From contig ML977041.1 of NCBI GenBank assembly GCA_010015675.1, positions 118,962-182,961 of the forward strand: DNA of 64,000 nt, in the 5' to 3' direction. A program made the position numbers and the translations under genes. Below, one piece after another: positions 47,401-57,377 of the stretch (position 1 is its first letter; each line of letters begins with the position of its first letter). The DNA is from Byssothecium circinans (lineage: Eukaryota; Ascomycota; Dothideomycetes; Pleosporales; Massarinaceae). The notes beneath the pieces are model-generated. The model was not told the DNA's origin, did not search any database, and saw only the letters and a program-made list of their open reading frames with translations.

Positions 47401-50400
47401 GTACCGGATTTGTATGAAGGTAAGATTGCGGCCATTCTCCAAGGAGAGGGTTAGCACAACCAGAATGTATGCCCTTGACTTGCCCACTGGTTGCACATGT
47501 TTGACTAAGAATTCATCCAGACCGCATGGCTGGCCTTGTGGCGCTGGAGCTTTTGGGACCACCTCTTGAGAAGCATTCTTCTGCGATGGGAGTGGGTTTA
47601 AAGGAATGTCAAAAGCGTCCGGAACCAAGTCCAGTATCTCACTACTGCAGAACTTGCCCACAACCCTCTTCAACGTCGTACCGGACCCGGACGATCCTAT
47701 AATAGCGCGGAATTCCCATATGGGTCCAATGTACGAATAGGATAGTCGGAGAAGCAGCGCATCGATCTCAATCATGCCGTCGAACACGAAACTCTTCGCT
47801 GTAGAGTTCGAGTTATACTCGTATGAAACGAACAGATACTGAACATAGACATGGGACAGCAGGTCTACCAGAAGGCCTTTCGCGGAACTTTCCATGAAGT
47901 CGCCGAGCCAGCCGAGCTGAAGATTCTGCACTGTGCCGGAAAAATCCCATTGCGAGTCTGTTGCTCCGGCCGTCTTCTTATCGTCGTAGTCGAACTGCCC
48001 AATCAACTTGACCGTCTGAGGAGGATCCTGGGTTGGAATGTTCAGCTCAAGGGCAATGTGAAGGCTCAATGACAGCTCTTCGTTTGACCCGTCGTGTGCA
48101 AAAGTTGCCAAGAGATCGACTGTGTCAATAACGATGTGCGGCACGTCTCCACGCTGGTCCCTCTGCGCATTGTAACCAAGACTACCACGGAACTGCATCA
48201 GGCCGGAACTGATCTGGAAACTCAGCTGCTTGACTTCGAGATCGATCCCTGCAGGTGGGCTGCTGATGGATTTGGATCGGCCTGGAACCAGATTTGCCAA
48301 CGGCAAGGTGTTTTGTTGGGCCGTAGGTGCTTCGAAGCCAACGTATTTGTACTTTTCGTAGTCTGGGAGCAAAGTGAGATCTAAAGGTTTCTGTACAGAT
48401 AGAGAGATGGGAGGGGCAGGTATCCATAGGGAGGCCATGAAACTGGCATTCTTCGGACCCGTGAACATCATCAAGAACTTGGTATCGGTGCCATTGATAT
48501 TGAAGTGGACTTCGAAATTGGCCGTCGCAGAAATGAGCTGTGGGATACCGCCATTGTCCGTGATATTAATTCTCAGTTCTGAGAGTTTGATGTGCGAAAG
48601 GATGTTGCTGAGAAAGTCTGGGAGGAATTCCGTGACATTTGGTAGCTTGAGAGTACCACCATCGGCAAGAGGCACCTTAATGGTGTTGGCCAAAGATTTG
48701 AGCATGTCTCCGACATCTGAATCGCCATCGTTCAAGAATATGAGCTCGGCAGATGCGGGTTTGAAAATGAAGAATATTTCCATATCGAACCCATCGCTTG
48801 AAACGCACTCCATGTTCACCATGAGCTCAGGGAAGTGGAACTGTCCAATTTCGTACTGAAGAACAGTATTCGGTGGAGCATAAAAGTCAGACATGCCACA
48901 GCGAGGTCTTGCGCGTTTGCGGCCGATTACCACAGGACCGCGCTTGATGCTGCTGAGCTTGAGAAAGTTCTCCTTCAACCAGCTGGAGATATCATCAGTG
49001 CTTGGGACAAACTGCAGTCGCATATGAGTCTCATATGCATCCGCAGACGAGAACCAAATGCAGTTGCGTGGCCCAACGGAGCTGTTCTTGGAATCTGGAT
49101 CGTCGAGACGCAGGAATGCCGCGGTTCCCAGGCCGTAGAGCGGGAAGTCGTTGACAGGAAATTGCACGAGTGAAGCAATGTCGTGTATGGAAAGAAGCGC
49201 CGGAAGTGTACTGGCATCCTTGATGGCAAAAACCAGCAGCGCAGTTCCCGGTACCGTGCCATCACAATTGATACTGGAAGGTGCAAGCTGCTTTTGGGTG
49301 AAAGCCCGCTCTGTGGAGAAGGTGAGCGGGATCGTCGATTCCGATGAAGCCTGAACGTCGATCACCATGGTGAATCCATCAAGGGATGCTGTCGCCTTCT
49401 CAGATTCCGTCCCGCTTGGGGTCATCGAGGTCAGGGCCGACAGAACGAAATTTTTGACTGGCAAATTCTGGAAAACGTTCATCCAGAAGCACATTTGGTC
49501 ATAGCTCTCCAAGGGAACTGAGTATGAGCCAGCAGATGGCGGCGAGGAAAGAGCAAAAAGGGCATTGCCGATGCATTTGGCCACGTTGTCCATGCTGAAG
49601 CCTTTCAGTAAGATTGGATTAGTAGCTTGAAGATCTGGGGGTACGTTGTTTTCCCAAACGGATGAGATGAAATAGAAAGTATTCGCAGACGATGTCTTCT
49701 GTGATGACTTGTTTGGAAGTGGCAGAGGCGTTGATGCAGTACGAGAGCCAGGAACATGTCCAGATGGCGTATCCAGCTGGTCAAACAGAAACCCGGCCAT
49801 GCCCACATCGTCCTCGCTGATATGCAATCTGAGGCTCGGTAATGAAGACGGACTTGACACGGCAGAGCTCGCTGCAGTGAGTGCTGCTCTGTCCGCAGAG
49901 CGAGTGTTGCATCTATTCCGAGGGTCTCGATCTGATGAGGGAGAAACCCTAGTACTTTTCGGCTCGATCTCAGTAGGCGCGTAATTAAGGTCTGTTGTAA
50001 ATGTCGAACCAAAAGTCCAAGCGAGGTGAGAGGCTTCATTATTTGACTTGAACTGCAGTTGCCAGGCAATGAGTTCGTGTCCTTGCGCCGTGAAACTTGA
50101 AACGCCCCCTGCTTGGTTCTGAACATGGCCAGAGCACTGCATTGGAGACATTCGGTCGGTTGTGGGAGAATGAGTGGTCCACCAGTCTTTACAGGCGCTG
50201 ACAATCACTCCCCTCACATCATTCACATTGATCGGATCACTAAGCACATCCTTCCATGGCTGTTCGGCAAGGTCATAGCCTAGTAAGCCAGCATCCTTCG
50301 TTGCTTGCTGCACCGCTGCTCGCCATCGGGCATAGCTCGAGCCAGGCCCTCCTTCGGTCATAGCCCTGACGCCAAAATCTGGCGTCCCCGTGAACCAGTG

Positions 50401-51623
50401 TGGGTAACAAGTGGAGAGAAATTTTCCGGGATTGGCTTCCAGGAGCCCAGCGAGGTACAGCAGTATCTCGAATCCTTTGTTTCATTAGCCGCAATGAATT
50501 CTGCTGCGTAACCGCGTTCCAACTTACTTGGGTGGCCATGTAGATGTCCGGAAGACGCAACGAGAAGCCTTGGATTCAGAGTTTTGAGCAAGGATACAGG
50601 CGAGGAGTTTGACGCCCCATGGTGTCCCAGTTTCAATGCGGCAATGCGTGTAATGCTTGTTCTTCCGCCCAAAAACCACCGAGGCAGCCATAACTCGCTT
50701 TGGTATGCTACGTCGCCGCCAAAATAATGTAGCAGTGTCCCGTCAGAAGCCAGGATTACGCAGATGATGGAAGATTTGTTGACACTTGTCTCTTTCCCTC
50801 CATCAATGACGCCTGGAAGATCAGAATCGACGGGTGGTGTCTTTCCAATGATCGAACCTTGTTGGACCAGTACGCTGTCGGCCCCGATGCAGTAGAGTCC
50901 TGGTCTGCCCTTGCTTATCTGCGTGGATATCAGGTCAGAAGGACGCTTGAGCTTAGTTATGTCGGCCTTGACGCGGAAGTTCCCACCTTCTCCGTTATAG
51001 AAAAAGTTGCGGCCTATCATGCCGAGGCTCTGGTCCGTATCGCCCAATCCTGTAGTCGTGCATACAATGGCTTCTGAGAGACACCACTCATCATCTTGAT
51101 TATATTTTCCTACTAATATGTCCAGGAACGTGCCGCCGGCCGCGTCCGTACTCCTTCTCCATTGAGGGATGTGGCTAACAGTCTGGTGGGGATCATTTGA
51201 CTCGTTGACTGAGCCATTTCTCTCCCAATACGGTGCGTAGAAATAGGTCCGAGGTATCAAGCCATTGTACTTCATATATTTGCTTCGAAGTGGGTTTGCA
51301 TTCACCGCGCCACCGCTCGGATCCAAACTGTCGCCCCATTGTTGCTGCAGGTCGGACTGCAGCAAACGGCGGAGGCCGTTGTAGTGATCATCGTCCCAAT
51401 GTGTAACAACAATGGCGTCAAACTGCAGCTGAGGTAGAGTGTACCTTGTCTGCAGCTGTACTATGGCTTCTTCGAGAACTGCAAAGCCAAGTGATGGTCC
51501 ACCATCGACCAGAACGGCTCGTTCGATCCTGTACGTTCCCGGGGGATTCTCATCTACGAGCAAATGAATGCCCGAGTCACCTGCACCCACATTGAGATGA
51601 TAGCTGTGGACGGTGAACGGCAT
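44471..51623 (-). CDS. Giant metallo-beta-lactamase/DUF6603 fusion protein
   Basis: Exons 51623-50528, 50474-45012 and 44952-44471 join to 2346 residues. Residues 1-365 form a metallo-beta-lactamase fold: THWDDDHYNG (about 71-80), LKLGHHGASNSSP (about 331) and SGHLHGHP, the layout of ComEC-like and related hydrolases. The first intron (50475-50527; GTAAGT donor, GCTAAT branch, AAG acceptor) removes the apparent stop. It continues the fold as RFEILLYLAGLLEANPGKF, then TCYPHWFTG, running directly into the second long frame. A large beta-rich middle region follows. The DUF6603 region (about 1530-2030) has FGPLSIANFGFSFADQ, GPIGFGVLGLKFDF and FYGALDGPIVDLGF. The third exon adds 160 residues including PLPLFTGIIPGFNAM. 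No signal peptide is seen. The reaction is unknown; DUF6603 has no assigned function. The start is the ATG of MPFTVHSYHLNVG; the seven codons before it begin with GTG. Confidence 0.8.
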
Positions 51624-52325
51624 GATCAAGCCAGCAAACCGCACGCTTCGGAAGCCGGGTCAGATGCTGTTGCTTGACTTCGCGCAAGCAAAATCGTTTG
51701 GCCGCTCTTAGAAGTTAGCTTGCGGATGCAAGGTACGGCACTCGCACTCACAAAGTAGCAGTGAACAGTACTGAGAGAGTCTCGCATGGGCCGAGAGCAG
51801 GAGCTTCGATCAAACGAGCTGGGTTTTTCGTTTCCAAAAAAGCTTTCCTGGCTATGAGCGCTGTGGTGAGCGCTTTACATGTGCACCGATCCACATGGCA
51901 TGGGATTGGCATCCGGTTCTGCGCTAAGGTTAGCTGTATGAGCTGTTTTCAGCTGTATTCAGCTGTCTTCAGCTGCTTCCCGCTTCTGCAATTTCGAAGC
52001 TCGTCGAGGCATTTTAGATTGGTAGACTACCGAACGAACACATTCTACCTGCACCTACTATTGTCAATGGCGCCCAACGGCTACATACTCCAGGGAACCA
52101 GATCCGCGTCGCATTTGTGGGAATGCCTGTTACTTCCGACTCTCTTGCCGCTTTAGATATCTCTAATCATAAATGCTAAAAATCTGCTGACGCGATTATA
52201 TGCCTTCGCTAAGTGATGTCTAAAGAAAAACAACGTGATTGAGGAGTAAGTCAACTTGATTGCTAGTGATTGGGAGAACTAGAAATGCCACCTTTTTGCT
52301 TCCACAGAGGGCAGGCTCAGAAATA
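51624..52325. promoter_or_regulatory. Upstream region of the MBL-DUF6603 gene
   Basis: Non-coding spacer between two minus-strand genes of the cluster, containing the five-unit AGCTGT repeat at 51932-51980. No gene recognised. Confidence 0.5.
51932..51980. repeat. Five-unit AGCTGT repeat with 10-bp period
   Basis: Units begin AGCTGTATG, AGCTGTTTTC, AGCTGTATTC, AGCTGTCTTC and AGCTGCTTCC at exactly 10-bp spacing. Three junctions form CAGCTG, an E-box-type palindrome. The array lies about 310 bp upstream of the ATG of the MBL-DUF6603 gene. Confidence 0.85.
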
Positions 52326-55300
52326 TCAGCTAGTGTTGTTCGCGCTTTCTTTTGACAAGGGACCTCTCAATTGTAGATAGCCTTCAATGGCTGTATACGG
52401 CGCTTTCTCGAACCTTGCCATCGCGTCTTGCGTCTTGCTCAATGGAAGTGCATTGTATCCTTGCGGATACGGTTGCAACCACATCCAGTCTCCTACTCCA
52501 ACAGCCGGTACAGGCAAAGCCGGGCCAGCGGCCAGTTTTTGCTTCGAAGCATCGTTGCTATTAGAAGCAACCACACAATCTTGGTTGAAGGACGGAACAT
52601 CCTGCGGAACCAGGAGGGGTCCGGCCTTGAAGAAGTATGTCATCTTCTGCAGTGCTTTTTCCACTATCCAATGGGGAATCCTAAGCTCTTTGACGGGTAG
52701 AATTCCGGAGTAACCATGAACAGAGGTGAAAGGGTCCATGATTGCGCCAAAAACTCGCAGCTGTGCGTTTCGAGCATTAGCTACGTCAAGCGCTGATGAG
52801 ACCCCCGAGGCTCGGGCATAGAATGGCTGTAGAGTCGGGAATGGGATCCGTGTGCGCGGATCGACTGGCGGAGGGAAGCTGGAAAGGGTTGTCGAATTAT
52901 CGTTGTAGAAGAAAAACCTGCTGTAATCGACATTGTTGTTCGAGTCCGTATCGAAGAAGCACAGTAGTCCATCAAATATGCGGTCCTTGTCGCCGATCTT
53001 CAGTGGAAAGGAGTAGGTGTCGCCTGCCCGAGCCTTGTCTGGTTGGCTGTTGAGCAAGAAGGGTGGCTGCTGGGGTGGCGAGCCTGTCGATTGGTTGTGT
53101 AGTTGATCAGTTGCGAGCTCTAGTGACCATCCCATGTTGACAACTGCTAGTGGTCGCCCGATGATCGATTGCAGATAGCTAGAATACTCATTTGGCGTGT
53201 GTTTGATGTCTTCGGTCGCGGACGAGATCAGCTCGAAGAAGGAATTGAGATACTGTTCATCTCCGTCGAGTTGCGAGATTAGTCTCTCCAGCTGCCCGCT
53301 CGTGGCTGTTCCAGGAGGAAACGGAAGCCAGCTCTTCTTGACCTTTGATCCCAGCGGCCACGGCCCACCCTTGCGGATTTCGCGATAGAAAGTCCCGTTC
53401 GCTTGGAAAAACTGCAAACCATAGTCGGGGTAATTGAGCAAGACCCAGCCGACAATTTGGTCTTCCCATTCCATGGCCGGCCGCCATTTTGGTGCGAGCA
53501 AAACCGATGACTCATTTGGGATTACAACATGGGCGTTGATTCTTGCTTGCTGATTGATATAGGGGCCAATCTGCATGAAGCTACATTGACCTGATGAATC
53601 AGGCTGAATCGTGTTTAGACTCCCGTCCTGCTTCAGCTGTGGTTTGTAGTTGTCGCCGAGACAGGGACAGAGCCGGTCACTGGCTGTCTCACCATTGAGC
53701 AATTTTGGACCTTTGTTGAGCGCGCACACTGCCTGACCAAATTTATCAATCAAATTAAACTTGGTGAATTTCATTTGGCCGTGAGTCGCTGGCTTGAAGG
53801 GGCAAGTATCTTCACCCACCACAACCAATGTGCCATATGGCGCTATGCCTGTTTGGTTGCCAACATTAATGAGATTCTCCTTTGTGAATATCGTGTCGGG
53901 AATGACAGCGGCGTCCATAGCAACGGGTTGGTCTCCTGGTAATCTCAATGTCGGCTTCAAGTGCATTCCCGTGAGTTGCGTTTTGAGGTGATTTGTGAAA
54001 CCAGATAGAGTCATGGATAGGACTGGCAGCTGTCGGATATTTCGAATCATGTCAACCAGCTGCCCTTGCACGGAAGGTGGTGCCTGACTAGGTGGCGTTT
54101 GAGCGATGACTTGCCTGACACTATGCTCCAACGAAAATGACGCTTGGGGAAGGATGAGCGTTCGACCGGAAAGCACACGCATGTCCGGCTTTGACCCTGT
54201 CAAGTCTTTCTGGATTCCGTACTGGATCTTGTTCGATCCGCTGACTGTGCCTCCTGTCGACGGTGACGGGAAGCTGTTCATGTCCCAGAATCCGAAGTCA
54301 ACATGATAGTACTCCGCTTCCCACTCGAGAAACAGTGGGAAAAAAGGTTGCGTATTGAGCCATCGGTCAAGCCCAACCGTGCTCTCAGAGGCTTCGAGAA
54401 CAGGAGTATCATGGTATGCTGGAGCTGCAGCATCAGGCGGAATGAGGTCGACCGGTAGAAGGGCTCCATTCGCGTCCACTTGTGGACGGAGTGCACGAAA
54501 CTCGGGCAGAAGGAGGTCAAATATCAAACGATCTAGATCAGACGGGAAAACTTTGCCATTGCCCCTTAGCTTCCTGATGTGGTTGGAATTGTTATTGTTA
54601 GAGCCGTCCAGGGCATTCCACAAAGGATCTGAGTCGTTGCCAGCAGCGGCTCCGCCGCTGCTGGGATCGATATTCGACGAGGTTGCGATAATATTATCTA
54701 GGCGGACAGGGAGAGGGTCGCCATAATTCTGTGGCCATGGAGACTGAACACCAGCGAGCAGAAGAGTAGGGTCCTTAGAGCAGTAAAATGGCTCTTCCGT
54801 GGCGTGTTGGACTGACAGCTTTTGTTGAAGGGCATGGATAGAGTTCGAAATGTCTGAAGCTGCCTGACCGAGCTGTCCACTCATCTTACCCGGGGTGTCT
54901 CCACCCAAGGTAGCTAGCTTTGCAATGATTTCGCGGGCCGCCGTGTCATCAATACTGCCACCCTCCGGCAGAGTGACGGCTTTCCACCACTCAGCGAAGA
55001 ATTCCCATTGAAGAAGCTGTTTCTCACGATGCATGGTGTTTACGGCTGCTTGCTTGTCGGTGATGTGCTTCAGGTCCTGGAACGGGCCTTCCGAAGACTT
55101 CAAAGAGGCCATTCGCGTTGCTGAGAAGTTTGAGCTGGCATTTTGTCCAGACGGCATCCAAGTTGGACCGCCAGAGGAGCTAGCAAAACAACGCCTGTAG
55201 AGCAGATCAGATGCCTCTTGCTGCACGTCTACATCGTCGTTTTGCTTGATCAATAGATTTTGAAGGGCTATCAAACTATTGATCAAAGGAGTCTTCGTTA

Positions 55301-56495
55301 CATCAGGTATGCTCTTCAAATATGCTAAGAGGGCATCGGTTGGCGTGCTTCCAATCGCAAGTGGCTGAGAGTCATGGAAGGACTGAGCGAAGTCATCAGC
55401 CGGAAAGTTGGCAGGAACTGAAGAATAGTTCCATATGACGTTGTACATAGTGCCATGGCATATGCAACGACTGGAAGATGAGTCCGAAATCCAAGTAGCT
55501 TCTGGTGACTTGCTAAGGTTCGCGTCGACAAGTCTTAAGCCCGCCCGCTTAAGAAGAGTGCTGTGGGAGACTGCGGACGGAGAAGTCGGTGGTGAAGGGT
55601 TAAAGAACGGGTCGTCAGTAGGGTTCGAGTGCCATCCGATTACCGAGTAACTTGCCGTTACCGCAGAGGCGTAGTTGACGGTCTTTGTCTGGTCCACATA
55701 GGCGAAATTGTCCACAAGGGAGAAGACGGATGAGTTGAAGGGCTGATAATCGAGCATCAGCGGATTTGAGCTTGCCAGAGCGGTCAAATTTGCGTGAGTT
55801 CCGTCCCTCTTCCCAGGATTTGGATCTCCGCACCACTGCAATGCGTCGAACGTTTGGCCCAAGAAAACGTCCGCCTGCTTCTTGAGTATTGACTGATCGG
55901 TTGCATCCTCGCCAGCAACGTGCAAAAACGGGACGCATTCCACCTCCATATCACTCGATTCGTGGAAATCGCTGACATGCCTGATCCTATCACTCTCCAC
56001 CACCCAGGACTGGAATTCCTCCAGAGCAACAGCCGCAGGTATCGGATAGACAACCTGGTTGGGGTCTAGTCGCCGAGTAACCAGAAACCGATTGGGAATT
56101 GGCAAGAACTCAGGCGTCTCTTGATCAGCACTCGAACCCTTCATGCCTTTATCGTGGCGAAACTGCGGTTGTGATGATGCCGCAGACGCAGTAGCCGCGG
56201 AACCGCCGCGAAACATCTTTGGAATTTCCCAGTGCAAATACACGCCGCATCTGCTGCGTTTCTCCACTGCAGTTCCGGAATCAAGACTGGTGATGCGACT
56301 GTTGGTCGAGCTTGGACATGCCGTTGTCAAATCGATGTGCTCCTGAACATCGGCCCTAATCAATGACGGATCCAGTTGCAAACCGGTGAAGTTTGGCTGG
56401 GAAATTGGAGCTATTTCGACGTTGTCTGCGTCTACGACTTTCCGATTGAACACAAATGCGCCCAAACGCATTGGAACCGCGAGTTGATGTGCCAT
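52326..56495 (-). CDS. Giant uncharacterised protein A (1389 aa)
   Basis: One uninterrupted frame of 1389 residues, with no intron needed. I do not know its function. The N-terminus is cytosolic in character, without signal peptide or membrane helix. Motifs stand out: CGVYLHWEIPKMFRGG (about 83-98), LPIPNRFLVTRRL (about 131), FQSWVVESDRIRH (about 161) and SYSVIGWHSNPTDDPFF (about 280). Further on are GWVLLNYPDYGLQFFQANG, GRPLAVVNMGWSLELA and YSGILPVKELRIPHW. From memory, bacterial hypothetical proteins share the pattern HLHWxLPxxL, PNRWLV, WVVESD, and VGWYSxPxDDP, so I infer a family with bacterial relatives. The gene is collinear with the MBL-DUF6603 gene (703 bp downstream) and divergent from protein B. 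The lack of introns in 4.2 kb contrasts with core genes of the window. Confidence 0.85.
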   Translation of the reverse strand: MAHQLAVPMRLGAFVFNRKVVDADNVEIAPISQPNFTGLQLDPSLIRADVQEHIDLTTACPSSTNSRITSLDSGTAVEKRSRCGVYLHWEIPKMFRGGSAATASAASSQPQFRHDKGMKGSSADQETPEFLPIPNRFLVTRRLDPNQVVYPIPAAVALEEFQSWVVESDRIRHVSDFHESSDMEVECVPFLHVAGEDATDQSILKKQADVFLGQTFDALQWCGDPNPGKRDGTHANLTALASSNPLMLDYQPFNSSVFSLVDNFAYVDQTKTVNYASAVTASYSVIGWHSNPTDDPFFNPSPPTSPSAVSHSTLLKRAGLRLVDANLSKSPEATWISDSSSSRCICHGTMYNVIWNYSSVPANFPADDFAQSFHDSQPLAIGSTPTDALLAYLKSIPDVTKTPLINSLIALQNLLIKQNDDVDVQQEASDLLYRRCFASSSGGPTWMPSGQNASSNFSATRMASLKSSEGPFQDLKHITDKQAAVNTMHREKQLLQWEFFAEWWKAVTLPEGGSIDDTAAREIIAKLATLGGDTPGKMSGQLGQAASDISNSIHALQQKLSVQHATEEPFYCSKDPTLLLAGVQSPWPQNYGDPLPVRLDNIIATSSNIDPSSGGAAAGNDSDPLWNALDGSNNNNSNHIRKLRGNGKVFPSDLDRLIFDLLLPEFRALRPQVDANGALLPVDLIPPDAAAPAYHDTPVLEASESTVGLDRWLNTQPFFPLFLEWEAEYYHVDFGFWDMNSFPSPSTGGTVSGSNKIQYGIQKDLTGSKPDMRVLSGRTLILPQASFSLEHSVRQVIAQTPPSQAPPSVQGQLVDMIRNIRQLPVLSMTLSGFTNHLKTQLTGMHLKPTLRLPGDQPVAMDAAVIPDTIFTKENLINVGNQTGIAPYGTLVVVGEDTCPFKPATHGQMKFTKFNLIDKFGQAVCALNKGPKLLNGETASDRLCPCLGDNYKPQLKQDGSLNTIQPDSSGQCSFMQIGPYINQQARINAHVVIPNESSVLLAPKWRPAMEWEDQIVGWVLLNYPDYGLQFFQANGTFYREIRKGGPWPLGSKVKKSWLPFPPGTATSGQLERLISQLDGDEQYLNSFFELISSATEDIKHTPNEYSSYLQSIIGRPLAVVNMGWSLELATDQLHNQSTGSPPQQPPFLLNSQPDKARAGDTYSFPLKIGDKDRIFDGLLCFFDTDSNNNVDYSRFFFYNDNSTTLSSFPPPVDPRTRIPFPTLQPFYARASGVSSALDVANARNAQLRVFGAIMDPFTSVHGYSGILPVKELRIPHWIVEKALQKMTYFFKAGPLLVPQDVPSFNQDCVVASNSNDASKQKLAAGPALPVPAVGVGDWMWLQPYPQGYNALPLSKTQDAMARFEKAPYTAIEGYLQLRGPLSKESANNTS

Positions 56496-57377
56496 TCTGA
56501 CTTCCTCAGCTATTCCTCTTGTCTCTCACAAGAACGACATGCATTGAGAGGTCACAGCAGCCAAGCGGGACAGCAGAGTTGCGTAGTTTCAAATGTGCCT
56601 TCTCTGCCCAATGGTGGCTGTCGAGTGTTTTATACTTCGTTCTTAACTTCGGTATTCATTCCGTGTATGCACTCAGCTGAATATGTGCCAGACGATGGGC
56701 CGCGTCGATGAATTGGAGGTGGGGCTTCTTCGGTGGTTCCACCCCAGTTTCCCCTCCCAAATGAGCAAATCTAGCACTTGAGATGACTCCTCAGCTGGTC
56801 GAAACAAACTTTGTGAAGTTGAGGGGTTGGTAGTCTAGGCTCAGCCGCCCAGAGGAGAGACGCGTCCTAATGTAGTCTAAACGTCACGAACCGTGCACCT
56901 TCGACCTCAACTGCTCGTTAACGCAGCCCAACCGTAGCGTTATCCACGCTGAAAATGCAGCAGCGTCATCAGCTGAAGATGTTCGAGCGGGACCGCCCTT
57001 TTTTTTGTGCCACCCATGTTACCAGGTGCATACCTGGGCAACAATAACAGGTAAACTACCGTTAGCGTACCAAAGCCCTTTTCAGCCAGCCACACAGAGG
57101 TCAGAGAGAGGTTCTTTGTAACAACGACTCGTCTAGATGTCTAAGAAAGAGTTCGGTACGCTAATTTCCAATTTAACAGTTAATGTTGCCCAGGCGTGAC
57201 CAGGTGCATCATCAATTGATCTGTTTGGGAGTTCAGTTTCACTGTTGTCGTCTGCCGGGAACGCTCGCCTCAAGAGCTAGCTTCTAGGAGCAGCTTCAAT
57301 ACCGTAAGCCCTCGAAGGATCTTCTATCACGAACCTGCTGGTATACTTCGGCTCTTTCCTGGATAGAAAAGTTCAAT
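56496..57377. promoter_or_regulatory. Divergent promoter of proteins A and B
   Basis: This 882-bp spacer separates the two divergent start codons. It contains an inverted-repeat structure at 57033-57194 and the palindromic CCAGGTGCATACCTGG at 57022-57037. Shared control of A and B is an inference from the arrangement. Confidence 0.6.
57033..57194. repeat. Foldback inverted repeat (MITE-like)
   Basis: The left arm 57033-57071 begins CCTGGGCAACAATAACAGG and ends TTAGCGTACC. The right arm 57155-57194, reverse-complemented, begins CCTGGGCAACATTAACTG and ends TTAGCGTACC. The arms are about 39-40 bp and match at roughly three quarters of positions, with an 83-bp spacer. No clear target duplication was found at the outer ends, so its nature as a small transposon is unproven. 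Confidence 0.65.

Noticed and set aside
50358..50361. Bacterial-style ATGA translational coupling between the MBL and DUF6603 frames
   Set aside because: A strong donor, a branch site and a phase-matched acceptor give a better eukaryotic explanation as one spliced gene.
50273..50560. Separate small gene of 95 codons at the MBL/DUF6603 junction
   Set aside because: It is the third frame across the intron that joins the MBL part to the DUF6603 part and has no independent support.
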